DNA from: Candidatus Bathyarchaeota archaeon
GTDB lineage: Archaea > Thermoproteota > Bathyarchaeia > Bathyarchaeales > Bathyarchaeaceae
Direction of reading: 5' to 3'
Length of the DNA stretch: 30,113 nt
Assembly (NCBI GenBank): GCA_029883255.1
Contig: JAOUJL010000005.1
Span: 1 to 30,113 of the forward strand
Part shown: positions 1 through 7,525 of the stretch, one piece after another
Layout: each line of letters begins with the position of its first letter
Numbering within the stretch: the first letter of the stretch is position 1
The notes under the pieces: model-generated
The model's input: only the letters and a program-made list of their open reading frames with translations
What the model was told of the DNA's origin: nothing
The model's database searches: none
Translations under genes and position numbers: made by a program

Positions 1-1
1 T

Positions 2-355
2 CACCCATACTTCTACTTCATAGTTGACTGGCCAACCGACTTGAAAGCCTTCTACATAAAACCACACGACGACAACCCAGAACTTTGCGAAGGTTTTGAT
101 TTGATGTGGGGTTGGATTGAGCTTGTTTCAGGTGGAACTAGAATTGCGTCTAAAGAGCTTCTAACAAAACGGTTGAAAGAGCAGGATCTGAATCCAGAAT
201 CCTTCAAATCTCATTTGCAAGCGTTTGACTATGGAATGCCTCCCCATGCGGGCTGGGCTATAGGCTTGGGAAGGCTGACAATGATGCTGACTGGGAAAAA
301 GAACATAAGAGAAGTAACGCTTTATCCAAGAGACAAATTCAGACTCACCCCATAA
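2..355 (+). CDS. aspS: Aspartyl-tRNA synthetase, C-terminal part (5' truncated by window)
   Basis: The frame is open from base 2 and ends with TAA at 353-355, so only the last ~117 residues are present. Class II synthetase motif 2/3 features typical of archaeal AspRS are visible: an FIVDWPTDLKAFY stretch, DNPELCEGFDLMW, an ELVSGGTRIA segment, and the motif 3 core GMPPHAGWAIGLGRL followed by NIREVTLYPRD and the usual C-terminal RLTP. The enzyme charges tRNA-Asp in the cytoplasm; archaeal forms often also charge tRNA-Asn, which cannot be decided here. It is a host gene and is the last recognisable one before the integrated element. The family assignment is secure; discrimination (Asp only or Asp/Asn) is unknown. 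Confidence 0.93.
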   Translation, partial: HPYFYFIVDWPTDLKAFYIKPHDDNPELCEGFDLMWGWIELVSGGTRIASKELLTKRLKEQDLNPESFKSHLQAFDYGMPPHAGWAIGLGRLTMMLTGKKNIREVTLYPRDKFRLTP

Positions 356-675
356 AAATTCAGTAAAACAAAAACTAGACCCTATAGATTTGTACAAGGA
401 AAACTATGTAAAGAGAAGATGTTTTGTTTTGAATCGAAATATGTGTATGTAGAAGCTTTCTGGTTTTGGGTAGGATACCTCTCCGGTCTCAAACCCTAAT
501 TCGTGAATGTCGGCTTAAAAATTGATGGCTTGTCGCCTTATCTTCACTAACGTTTAAGCTTAGTTGTGGACATGTTGTTTTTAGTTAAAAACCTAACTCT
601 AAGTTAGGATTTTATTTTACTGCACTATTAACTTAGGGCATACCGAAACTTAAACCTTGGCCGAAGATTATTTGG
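356..675. other. Intergenic gap between aspS and the first element gene
   Basis: No gene seen. The stretch is AT-rich. Its only clear structure is the hairpin and inverted-repeat end at 581-623 described separately. This is where host sequence probably gives way to the integrated element. Confidence 0.5.
581..623 (-). repeat. Left copy of the inverted repeat bracketing the element
   Basis: Read on the minus strand this segment runs GCAGTAAAAT, then CCTAA, then GAGTTAGG, matching the right copy at 23886-23925 in the same order apart from a 5-base insertion and scattered changes. The copy contains its own small palindrome (CCTAAC / GTTAGG, 5-nt loop, 592-608) followed on the plus strand by a T-rich run. 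It could be an element end, an operator pair, or a terminator for the converging genes. Confidence 0.5.
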
Positions 676-1005
676 CTATTTAGTAATATCTTTAGAAAGT
701 TTAAGTCCTTTTTCTGTTAGAAGATAATAGAGAGTTCTAGCTCTCCCAATACGAAATTCAAGAACATACTTCTTTTTTGCTAATGATTTTAATATACTCC
801 GACTATAGCCCTGTGACATATTTGTTCTTCTCGCTATAGCTGTATAATCTAATGGTTTTTCTGCTTTTGCTAATACCCCAATAACTTTAACATTACCCAG
901 AGTACCGGCTATACTTATTTCGGCATATTCTTTTTCAAGTTCTCTTAATGGAATAAGTTTTCCTTCAACATAGACTTTAGTTTCTTTCTCTTCTTCTTTA
1001 CTCAT
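676..1005 (-). CDS. Winged-helix transcriptional regulator
   Basis: 109 residues. After a charged N-terminus (about residues 1-30), a helix-turn-helix with wing is visible: GTLGNVKVIGVLAKAEKPLDYTAIARR is the helical lead-in, NMSQGYSRSILKSLAKKKYV the recognition region, and the arginine-rich wing is followed by YYLLTEKG, a MarR/ArsR-like ending. It would bind DNA as a dimer. It has a ribosome site (AAGGAG) about 12 nt before the ATG. It is the leftmost gene of the element and is transcribed away from the tandem-repeat region at 1127-1346, which is rich in TGTAC half-sites and could hold its operators (inference). Target and ligand are unknown. The fold call is firm, the subfamily is not. Confidence 0.72.
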   Translation of the reverse strand: MSKEEEKETKVYVEGKLIPLRELEKEYAEISIAGTLGNVKVIGVLAKAEKPLDYTAIARRTNMSQGYSRSILKSLAKKKYVLEFRIGRARTLYYLLTEKGLKLSKDITK

Positions 1006-1522
1006 TGGAGACTATCTCCTTGAATATTATTAATAAGATGATTAGTATATTATTCCTATTTAAGAGTTACTATATAGTGATAAGTATTGCTTAAGGCTAA
1101 AGTATTATTGTATTACTGTACAATGTACAAAAATGGAAAAGTATAATGTACAAAAGTGGAAAATACAAAAATACAAAAAGTAGAAATGTACAATGTACAT
1201 AAGTACAAAAAGTACAAAAAGTACAAAAATGGAATGTACGAATGTACAATGTACATAAGTACAAAAAGTACAAAAAGTACAAAAATGGAATGTACGAATG
1301 TACAATGTACATAAGTACAAAAAGTACAAAAAGTACAAAAATGGAAAAGTAGCATAAAAGTTGTCTAAAAAGTGCAGAAAAATGTACCATAAATTTACCA
1401 CAGATGTACCATAGATGCAGCATAGGTGCATCCACTGTAATAAGCTATAGCTTGCTATAGGTTACTATAACAAAAACTGTAACCATAATATTAATATAGG
1501 GCTTCACTATTGTAATAATAAT
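1006..1522. other. Non-coding repeat-rich region
   Basis: No gene supported. The region holds a near-palindrome GGAGACTATCTCC (1006-1018) at the regulator start, the 56-bp tandem repeats, a decayed tail of ATGTACCATA-like units (about 1381-1430), a doubled GCTATAG (about 1444-1459) and a GGTTAC/GTAACC inverted repeat before the tRNA-like RNA. Long open frames here on the minus strand are by-products of the repeat composition. Confidence 0.6.
1185..1346. repeat. 56-bp tandem repeat, 2.9 copies, TGTAC-rich
   Basis: Three head-to-tail copies start at 1185, 1241 and 1297. The first two are identical over 56 bases and the third matches for 50 bases before diverging. Each unit begins AATGTACAATGTACAT, then has three spaced GTACAAAAA steps, then GGAATGTACG. 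Related but decayed units lie at 1117-1184. The plus strand is strongly purine-rich. The regular GTAC spacing looks like clustered protein-binding sites, for example iterons or operators. No spacers separate the copies, so this is not CRISPR. Confidence 0.9.
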
Positions 1523-1657
1523 GGCGACACCGTGTGGTCGGAGCCTGCCTAAGCAGAGAGTTTCTCCCTCTCTATGTCCGATAAACCTGTACTAGAGGGA
1601 AAATGTCTCCTCATAGGCTATTAGGCAGGTAAAGGAGTTCGAATCTCCTTGCCGCCA
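1523..1657 (+). ncRNA. tRNA-like RNA with a long internal helix instead of an anticodon arm
   Basis: The two ends form a tRNA-like half: GGCGACA (1523-1529) pairs with TGCCGCC (1650-1656) in 6 of 7 positions, A1657 is in the discriminator position, and a perfect T arm is present (AGGAG, loop TTCGAAT, CTCCT, 1633-1649). A short D-like hairpin CCG/CGG encloses a GG (1530-1541). Between them CCTGCCTAA (1544-1552) pairs with TTAGGCAGG (1621-1629), a continuous 9-bp helix around 68 nt. Within that, AGAGAG/CTCTCT (1555-1573) closes a 7-nt loop TTTCTCC. No normal anticodon loop with U33 can be made by removing a single intron. It may be a tRNA with unusual or multiple introns, a decayed tRNA, or a tRNA-like domain of another RNA. 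Confidence 0.45.
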
Positions 1658-2214
1658 ACACTTCAATAACCTAGAAAGCAGAGTCGTTTATATTAATGTT
1701 TTCTTAATTCCATATCTATATTTATGTTTCACATTATGAGGATTGAGTACTTGACCCAGCTTGCGGATATGGAACTTCACTCTTAGTTGTATATTTATAG
1801 AAATCAGAGAGCTTTGGGAGAGGAGAAAACCGCTTGATTCAAGCCAGTCCAAAAAATGTCTTAGAAGAGAGCTGTCTTCTCTGTCTTTTCCCGCCTTTCT
1901 AGAAACAAAAAAAGAGGGAGATTTTTAGCCATTGTTAAGCGCCTTAGACTAGGTTTACCGTTAAGCGCATCGTATAGCTTCCGCCAGCACTGAGAGAGCT
2001 AAGAAATCATGAGAATAGTTGGAGCGCGCGCTTAATTGGGCGAATTAAACGACTTCCAACAACAAACTCGTTGCCTATTATGATACTGTAAGACACTATA
2101 CTCATGCAACACATCTCTTGACGCGCACAAGGGTCCTGTTTAAATGATATTAGTAATATGATTAATTTTACTTACATAATTTCTTTCTATTATGAGTTCA
2201 GAATTCGTAAGGAT
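1658..2214. other. 557-base gap with repeats but no supported gene
   Basis: No coding frame stands out. Visible structure: an AGAAGA/TCTTCT hairpin (1863-1880) followed by a T/C-rich tail, a direct repeat GTTAAGCGC at 1934-1942 and 1960-1968, the (GC)4 palindrome AGCGCGCGCT at 2023-2032, and the operator-like ATTAGTAATATGATTAAT at 2149-2166. It could hold a small RNA or part of a replication or maintenance locus. Confidence 0.5.
2149..2166. promoter_or_regulatory. AT-rich operator-like motif, copy 1
   Basis: ATTAGTAATATGATTAAT here differs at one base from the motif at 3144-3161, and a related doubled form lies at 2721-2747. The three sites surround the membrane protein gene and the winged-helix gene at 2789. 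They are probably binding sites of a regulator in this module. Confidence 0.5.
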
Positions 2215-2700
2215 TCAAACTCCAATAGATTTCTCCAAATCTTCTATTTTCTCCTTAATTTCCTTAGAGAGGACATTTAGCTTCATTTCCATTTTCAGTT
2301 CTTCAACTCCCCTTAACACCCCTTCAACATCTCCGCCCCAAACTCTAATTTCATGAAAGCCACCGTAAATTTCATGAAGTTTTTTCGCAAGATCTTTTTC
2401 AAGTGAATGATAAAATCCACTTGTCTTGACATACTCCCATTCACTGGTGGAGAAACCTAATTCTTCCCACTTTACACGTTCTCCCTTCGGTTTGAATTTC
2501 TTCAGGGTGTCCAACTTTTCGAGACTTCCAAGGTTCTCATGTATTTCGGCCAATAAGGGGTCATAAACTTTTTTTACTAACTCTAATCTTTGCTCTCTTT
2601 TTTGTTGTTTTTTGTATCTTCGTCCCTCTAGCCAGAATATAGCATAGGCAAAAGCAGATCCTGCTAGAAAAGTTAACCAAGGAAAGATTTCTGTATTCAT
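2215..2700 (-). CDS. Membrane-anchored protein of unknown function
   Basis: 161 residues. One transmembrane or signal-anchor segment lies at residues 5-23 (FPWLTFLAGSAFAYAIFWL), followed by a very basic stretch (EGRRYKKQQKREQR), which by the positive-inside rule leaves the C-terminal domain in the cytoplasm. The rest is helical and charged, with coiled-coil tendency near the end (KEIKEKIEDLEKSI). No enzyme motif is visible. Its start faces the winged-helix gene at 2789, with a doubled operator-like sequence between them, so the two are probably divergently co-regulated. Function not recognised. Confidence 0.6.
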   Translation of the reverse strand: MNTEIFPWLTFLAGSAFAYAIFWLEGRRYKKQQKREQRLELVKKVYDPLLAEIHENLGSLEKLDTLKKFKPKGERVKWEELGFSTSEWEYVKTSGFYHSLEKDLAKKLHEIYGGFHEIRVWGGDVEGVLRGVEELKMEMKLNVLSKEIKEKIEDLEKSIGV

Positions 2701-2720
2701 TACATCGCCAAGCTTATCAA

Positions 2721-2747
2721 ATTACTAATATTACTAATATCACTAAT
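2721..2747. promoter_or_regulatory. Doubled AT-rich operator-like motif in a divergent promoter
   Basis: Two overlapping units, ATTACTAATATTACTAAT (2721-2738) and ATTACTAATATCACTAAT (2730-2747), repeat with 9-bp phasing. They lie between the starts of the genes at 2700 (minus) and 2789 (plus) and match the sites at 2149 and 3144. This fits autoregulation by the adjacent winged-helix protein (inference). Confidence 0.6.
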
Positions 2748-2788
2748 CTTATAAACTTCACTTATATAATTTTTATGAGCGGTTTCAA

Positions 2789-3139
2789 ATGTCGACGTAC
2801 TCGATGGATGACATAGTAGGGATTCTTAAGGAAATAAGTAAGAAGCTTGATATGGTGTCAAGGAAACTAGATAGATTGTTGTTCAAGGGCGTGTCCGAAG
2901 AACAAGAGTTATTGTCGGATCCTTTGAAGAAACAAATTTATGATTTGTGTGACGGAAACCGTACTGTTACCGACATACTTCAAGAGGTTAGAAAAACTAG
3001 AACTATTACCCAATCTCGTATAAGCCAAATTCTTATCGAGTTGGAAGAAGCCGGGATAATTGAATCTAAACGAGGAACAGGAGACAATTGGAGATGTAAG
3101 TATTATCAACAATCAGAAGCAATTAAGAGGTCAAATTAA
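2789..3139 (+). CDS. Winged-helix regulator with N-terminal coiled coil
   Basis: 116 residues. Residues 5-35 form an amphipathic helix with heptad spacing (MDDIVGILKEISKKLDMVSRKLDRLL), a likely dimerisation coil. Residues about 48-110 form a MarR/ArsR-type winged helix: LKKQIYDLCDGNRTVTDILQEV, then recognition helix ITQSRISQILIELEEAGII, then a wing ending in KYYQ. It probably acts as a DNA-binding repressor, with the repeated ATTACTAATAT sites on both sides as the obvious candidate operators (inference). It has the same broad fold as the regulator at 676-1005 but is not closely similar in sequence. Confidence 0.72.
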   Translation: MSTYSMDDIVGILKEISKKLDMVSRKLDRLLFKGVSEEQELLSDPLKKQIYDLCDGNRTVTDILQEVRKTRTITQSRISQILIELEEAGIIESKRGTGDNWRCKYYQQSEAIKRSN

Positions 3140-3143
3140 TTAA

Positions 3144-3161
3144 ATTACTAATATGATTAAT
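3144..3161. promoter_or_regulatory. AT-rich operator-like motif, copy 3
   Basis: ATTACTAATATGATTAAT lies directly after the stop of the winged-helix gene and matches 17 of 18 bases of the site at 2149-2166. A weaker relative (TAACTAATATGAC) follows at about 3250. The gap 3140-3393 otherwise holds only the (GC)4 palindrome at 3340-3349 and no supported gene. Confidence 0.5.
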
Positions 3162-3393
3162 ATAACAATGATGATTAAAACACTGGACAGATTTTTCTTC
3201 AAGACCTCCATGCAGTTCTTTCATTTTGCCTTGCTATAATATTAATGACTTAACTAATATGACTCCGATAATCACCAAACAATTTCTTGCAGCCGAAAGA
3301 TATTTCCTACAAACCACCGCGGAACTTCAGTCCATTTCCAGCGCGCGCTTTTATCAACAAGATCTATTATGGTTCTTATTTCTCACATCTTAT

Positions 3394-4863
3394 TTAGGCA
3401 TAAGAATCAAGTGTGACACTTGAAGATTTGATGCGTCTGATATACGGTCTTGCGCCTTTCATTACCATCACAGGATCAAAGCCCATTTTTCTTGGAATTT
3501 CTATGTCGATATTTCGACGAATCGAGATAATTGATTTGTACATCTCCTCCAGCAATTGAAAATGTTCTTTTGAAGACTCGGGTTCAGGAACTAGAATTTT
3601 GTCTACTTCGTAAGGTCTCACTCTAGTCTGTTTTGTAGTAAATGCCAAAGTCTTCAACTGAAGGCGACCTAAGAAGGAATTAAGGAAGCTGGTAATGAAT
3701 CCAGCTAATTTCGAGGATCTCAAGGACAAGATTATTATATCTGGGGAAACAGCGATTCCATTCTTACGAACTGAAAAACCCAAGTTTTTCCAATGAGAAC
3801 AATCTGATGGAACGAAGGCAGTTGTTCCAACTGAAATATCTCCACCCACCTCCGCCATTAACAGTTGACCTGAAGTTGCCCAATTCCTCTTTTTTATCTG
3901 CTCTACAATACGTGGTTTTTCCCCCCTCGGAAGGACAATGTAAGGTTTAAGATCCCTCGTTCCAAGCACTAGTACTCCAGCTTCAGCTTTCTTGACATTT
4001 CCGCCAGTTTTTATTTCGGAGATATAATTTCCAAGCTCACTAAAACCAGACTTCAAGAGTAAATCTCTTATTTTTTTAAATTGATACCACGAGAAATCAA
4101 ACCGATAATGTTCAAGCTTTGCCTTTAAAACTTTTTGAGATGATATTTGTCGGATTTTTCCAATATTGTGTTGTATCTTCTGAGCGTAATTATTACCTAA
4201 TCTCTGAATCTTTGCAAAAGTTTCATACAAATGAGCTGTGAGGGATCTTAATTCTTTGTCAAAGACATATAACGAGTCCGGAATTGGTATAGAAGCCAGA
4301 TCTGCTCTTCGGAGATGACGATTACTGACACCGTAAACCACGCGACGGGTAATACTGCGCCCGATGGGCGAACTAATGTAAGCTGCCAATACCTCTGCAG
4401 ATAGCTCATCTTTAGCCTCAACTACTAACAAATCTGAGGTGGCGGCTAAACCTTTTCGATCCTCAGCTAGGCTGTATGTATGACCCATTACATCCCAAAA
4501 GGCGTTTGATTCAATGACAGGGGCCGCTATGCCTTGGATGCCTGCTCTTGTCACAATGGCCGTATTCGGCGCAACAAAATTACCATGCTGAGGACGTTCA
4601 ATGAACCTTGGCACATGTGGATAGATAAAGCCCGATTCTACATCTCGAACAGAAAGAGCCTTCACAACATTATCATATCCGTGTGCTTTCTTAACCGTAG
4701 AGAGCGCATGTACAAGACCGTATCTTGGGGATAGGTTATGGCTGCTTTGCTTTCGCAAGTTCTCAAGAATCTTAATAGTTACTGGATCATAATAGTCAAC
4801 ATCCCATCTGTAATTTTCAAAAGCAGTTCGACATGTTGACCAAGTGAGTGCATCTGTACTCAT
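3394..4863 (-). CDS. hsdS: Restriction-modification specificity subunit (HsdS-like)
   Basis: 489 residues from the ATG at 4863, chosen because ATGA overlaps the stop of the upstream methylase gene; a GTG two codons earlier (4869) is possible. The protein has the two-half layout of type I/BcgI-type specificity subunits: a first target-recognition region (about 20-190, with VAPNTAIVTRAGIQGIAAPV and IPIPDSLYVFDKELRSL), a helical spacer (about 200-250), a second region (about 270-440, with GTRDLKPYIVLP, GQLLMAEVGGDISVGTTAF, LVPEPESSKEHFQLLEEMYKSI) and a terminal helix. It would choose the DNA sequence for the adjacent nuclease-methylase. The two halves differ strongly, implying a bipartite asymmetric target. 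Confidence 0.78.
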   Translation of the reverse strand: MSTDALTWSTCRTAFENYRWDVDYYDPVTIKILENLRKQSSHNLSPRYGLVHALSTVKKAHGYDNVVKALSVRDVESGFIYPHVPRFIERPQHGNFVAPNTAIVTRAGIQGIAAPVIESNAFWDVMGHTYSLAEDRKGLAATSDLLVVEAKDELSAEVLAAYISSPIGRSITRRVVYGVSNRHLRRADLASIPIPDSLYVFDKELRSLTAHLYETFAKIQRLGNNYAQKIQHNIGKIRQISSQKVLKAKLEHYRFDFSWYQFKKIRDLLLKSGFSELGNYISEIKTGGNVKKAEAGVLVLGTRDLKPYIVLPRGEKPRIVEQIKKRNWATSGQLLMAEVGGDISVGTTAFVPSDCSHWKNLGFSVRKNGIAVSPDIIILSLRSSKLAGFITSFLNSFLGRLQLKTLAFTTKQTRVRPYEVDKILVPEPESSKEHFQLLEEMYKSIISIRRNIDIEIPRKMGFDPVMVMKGARPYIRRIKSSSVTLDSYA

Positions 4864-6746
4864 TCGCACTCACCATAAAAATCATTTGAATAACCATTTT
4901 CTGATAGCCATTCCCTAAAGCTTGATGCAATTTGCGGAAAATCTGTGAAAGGGATTGGTTCGTACTTCTGTCTTTGAAGTTTGTATCCAATAAACCTTGC
5001 TCTGCCAAAAAATACCTCTTCAGGTTCATTAATGCCATCGTATCTGCGCTGGAAGAATAGGAGGCTTGCCTTCGCACCGGAACCATAAGGTTCAAACGCT
5101 TTCTGTGGCAAACTAATAATAGCCCATACTATAGCTTGTTTCGTAAACCATTCGCGGAATTCCAGATAGACCGGCTCATTGGCGCCTCTACCTATTGGCA
5201 TGGACATGTTTCCTAGAACTCCGTCATCCAGTACTATTCCACCACGACCTCCGGGCTTGAGAAGCCTAACACACAACTCAAGAAAGAGCGTTTGCATATC
5301 GGCTCCTGCTCTTCTGATATTTCCATCTATGTCTTTTGCAACAGGGTTGTCAAATTCATTCAGCTTCTCAGGATCTTTGACATTCCTGTTTTTTCCTCTT
5401 CCGAACGGCGGGTTAGTCAAAGAAAGCTGAAATCCATATTCAGATGGATTCTGCACTGCCTTTGTTGCGAAAATGGGTAGATCCGGAAGAAGTAACGAAT
5501 CTTTTCTAACAATATTTCTCCAATTATTTCCTACATGAAGGAACATATTCACCCTGCAGAGTTTACTTATCATCTCCGCGACATCTATTCCGAATAGTTT
5601 CTCTCTCATCCCAGTTGCTGCTTCACTTCCGTAATTGTCATAAACAGAATTGTAGGCTTCTAGAAGAAAACCTCCAGTCCCTACTGCAGGGTCAATTATA
5701 CTATCTGTTGGGCGTGGTGCAACAATTTCAATCATGAAGCGAACGATCTCTCTTGGAGTAAAAAAGTCTCCTATTCCTCTTCCTACCATCACTCTGCTTA
5801 GAAAACGCTCATATGCTAAACCAATGACGTCCCTTCTTGTCCTATAAAGGGAATATTCTTCGAGTTCACGCATGATTGTTGAAATTACATTTGGGTCACG
5901 AATTCTTACAGTTTCATCTGGATCATATACTCCTTTTATTGTAGAAACTACAGTATTTTGAAAGAATGAGTGAACGTTTTTCGATATTTCTGAGGGATCT
6001 AGATTCTCAAGTCCTATAAATGTTGGAACTCTTTCATTTTCATAGAACCGTTTCTCATCTAGTTGCTTTATTGTCAAGAGCTTCATCATTTCATAAAGGC
6101 GGAGTTTTGGATCTCCAATTCCAGCTTCAGTTCTCAACAAGTTGTTAAAACGATCAAAAACCTTTGAGATTTCTTGCACGCCTGTGAATGTGCGAAGAAC
6201 CTTCAAAGCTTCTGTCTTATGGAGGAGTTGGTTAGGTAGCTTCGCTAGCTTCTCCCTCAAATCTTCAATTGCTTTTGTTTTGTTTACTTTCAAATCTCTT
6301 ATTGTCGAGATTAGCTTATCTGCGGAATGAGCAACCTGTCTCCATCCAGTAATTCCGATTACTGATTCAATAAGATCCCATTTTGTACCATTGGTGATCA
6401 AGGCATATGGAACACCTAGTAGAACTGAATAAGAAAGACCTTGCTGGTAATCACCGTCGGAAATTGCTAGGCTTGGACGCTTGAGTTCAACAACCACAAC
6501 AGATTCTCCCCCAGCTTTTAGGATTATGTCTGGTTGTGCTGTTGCACGTCGAGAACCTAGCTGAACCGAAAAGTTGATCTGACGTAAAATCTCGCTCTTT
6601 TCATAACCAATTCTGCGAAAAATTTCTTGCATTATTGGGTATAGATGGTCCTCTTCTGCTCCTTTTCGGCGCAGTTCATCCATAGAATCTATTAAAGAAA
6701 GATCATTTAGAGCTTCTGCGATCTGCTTAACATGAATGCTAGTCAT
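4860..6746 (-). CDS. Nuclease-methyltransferase fusion (BcgI-like type II RM, N6-adenine methylase)
   Basis: 628 residues. Residues ~30-135 are an HsdR-N/PD-(D/E)xK nuclease: P72-D73 and E87-x-K89 (QPDIIL, VVVVELKRP), with the downstream Q101/Q102 and ITNGTKWDL typical of the family. Residues ~200-600 are an HsdM-type N6-adenine methylase: GDFFTPREIVRFM (326-338), SAM motif I DPAVGTGGF (352-360) and catalytic NPPF (445-448). It would both methylate and cut, guided by the specificity protein encoded next on the same strand with a 4-base ATGA overlap. No HsdR translocase is present, so the layout resembles the BcgI A/B arrangement more than type I. An SD-like GGAG lies 10 nt before the ATG. All key residues look intact. 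Confidence 0.83.
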   Translation of the reverse strand: MTSIHVKQIAEALNDLSLIDSMDELRRKGAEEDHLYPIMQEIFRRIGYEKSEILRQINFSVQLGSRRATAQPDIILKAGGESVVVVELKRPSLAISDGDYQQGLSYSVLLGVPYALITNGTKWDLIESVIGITGWRQVAHSADKLISTIRDLKVNKTKAIEDLREKLAKLPNQLLHKTEALKVLRTFTGVQEISKVFDRFNNLLRTEAGIGDPKLRLYEMMKLLTIKQLDEKRFYENERVPTFIGLENLDPSEISKNVHSFFQNTVVSTIKGVYDPDETVRIRDPNVISTIMRELEEYSLYRTRRDVIGLAYERFLSRVMVGRGIGDFFTPREIVRFMIEIVAPRPTDSIIDPAVGTGGFLLEAYNSVYDNYGSEAATGMREKLFGIDVAEMISKLCRVNMFLHVGNNWRNIVRKDSLLLPDLPIFATKAVQNPSEYGFQLSLTNPPFGRGKNRNVKDPEKLNEFDNPVAKDIDGNIRRAGADMQTLFLELCVRLLKPGGRGGIVLDDGVLGNMSMPIGRGANEPVYLEFREWFTKQAIVWAIISLPQKAFEPYGSGAKASLLFFQRRYDGINEPEEVFFGRARFIGYKLQRQKYEPIPFTDFPQIASSFREWLSENGYSNDFYGECE

Positions 6747-6821
6747 TGGTAACCGGCTCCAAATATCTTATTATGTTTCTCGACTATTTGAGATATCCGG
6801 CGCGCGCGGTTGCCTCTTCTA

Positions 6822-7106
6822 CTATTTCGTCCAATCTGGAAGCCCAAAGATATACTGTTTTTTGCGTTTTGGATGCTGTAGAATCTGAACCTTATTTTTC
6901 TTAGCGAGAACTTGAAGAACCCGCCTAGCTTTTGACCTGTTTTCTATTTCACGACATTCTTTAACAAAATCGCTAGAGATAAGCCATTTTTTCTTCTTTT
7001 CCAACAGAGTAAGAGCCGCCTTCTGAGCCTTCTCGTTTTCCTCCTTCTTTGGTTTCTTGGCTTCTGCTCGCTTTTCAGCTTCCTTAACTTCTACTTTTTT
7101 GCTCAT
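6822..7106 (-). CDS. Small basic protein with winged-helix-like C-terminus
   Basis: 94 residues. Residues 1-35 are a Lys/Glu-rich, low-complexity charged helix. Residues ~36-92 look like a compact winged helix (KKWLISSDFVKECREIENRSKARRVLQVLAKKNKVQILQHPKRKKQYIFGLPDW). The start has a full GGAGGTGA ribosome site 4 nt before the ATG, and the gene overlaps the upstream zinc-ribbon gene by 4 bases (ATGA), so the two are co-translated. Likely a nucleic-acid-binding accessory protein; exact role unknown. Confidence 0.6.
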   Translation of the reverse strand: MSKKVEVKEAEKRAEAKKPKKEENEKAQKAALTLLEKKKKWLISSDFVKECREIENRSKARRVLQVLAKKNKVQILQHPKRKKQYIFGLPDWTK

Positions 7107-7303
7107 AACTTCACCTCCTTTCTCCTCTTTTCTCTTTTTCGATTCTGAAAACTAGCATTACAAGACCGACATCTTTTAGATGGACCATTACCTCGCCTTG
7201 GAAGAGGTTTACCGCACTCAGAACAATATCTAAAAACGCCATGAGAGAACTTTGGCTCTTTAACTGGACCAATATAGATTTTGAAAGTATCTATTCGGCT
7301 CAT
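7103..7303 (-). CDS. Small zinc-ribbon protein
   Basis: 66 residues with one zinc ribbon: C27-x2-C30 and C45-x2-C48 (YCSECGKPLPRR, KRCRSC), then a very basic tail (QNRKREKRRKEVKL) suited to nucleic-acid contact. No clear ribosome site precedes the ATG, which suggests a leaderless transcript as first gene of a two-gene unit with 6822-7106. The (CG)8 tract lies about 30 nt upstream. Function unknown; such small zinc proteins are common in archaeal plasmids and viruses. Confidence 0.62.
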   Translation of the reverse strand: MSRIDTFKIYIGPVKEPKFSHGVFRYCSECGKPLPRRGNGPSKRCRSCNASFQNRKREKRRKEVKL

Positions 7304-7334
7304 TCATTATCTGACTAATCTAAGCGGATTGCAA

Positions 7335-7351
7335 CGCGCGCGCGCGCGCGC
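7335..7351. repeat. Longest (CG)n tract, 17 bases
   Basis: An uninterrupted alternating C/G run between the divergent genes at 7303 (minus) and 7526 (plus). It is the longest of 11 such tracts in the element. Alternating CG of this length can adopt Z-DNA under supercoiling, and it lies in the only place where it could affect two promoters at once. Confidence 0.9.
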
Positions 7352-7525
7352 TTCCGACCCAGCTTCCAGACACTAGGCACTTTTAGAGGGGAATTCAAGT
7401 AGAAGCTTCCTATTTCGCCTTGTGAAAGCAAGACTCGTCAAACCCGAAAAGAGGGTTTAAGGCTAAACGGTTAAAAGAGTGGTGACGAAAAGACCTTTTT
7501 GAACTGTGCAGAGAGTAGCATTAAA

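Noticed and set aside
1185..1346. Possible CRISPR array
   Set aside because: The copies are directly adjacent with no spacers, and no cas genes are present.
1097..1435. Overlapping minus-strand open frames of 80-112 codons
   Set aside because: They are products of the tandem repeat: low-complexity Phe/Leu/Cys/Tyr strings in all three frames, with no protein-like pattern.
1523..1657. Ordinary tRNA with a single canonical 37/38 intron
   Set aside because: Pairing registers tried for the anticodon stem either lack U33 or leave a three-base variable loop, and a continuous 9-bp helix is not a bulge-helix-bulge splice site.
3226..3423. 65-codon plus-strand frame
   Set aside because: It runs through the GC palindrome and into the end of the specificity gene, has no ribosome site and shows no domain pattern.
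3394..6746. Complete type I restriction system
   Set aside because: No HsdR helicase/translocase gene is adjacent; the nuclease domain is fused to the methylase instead.
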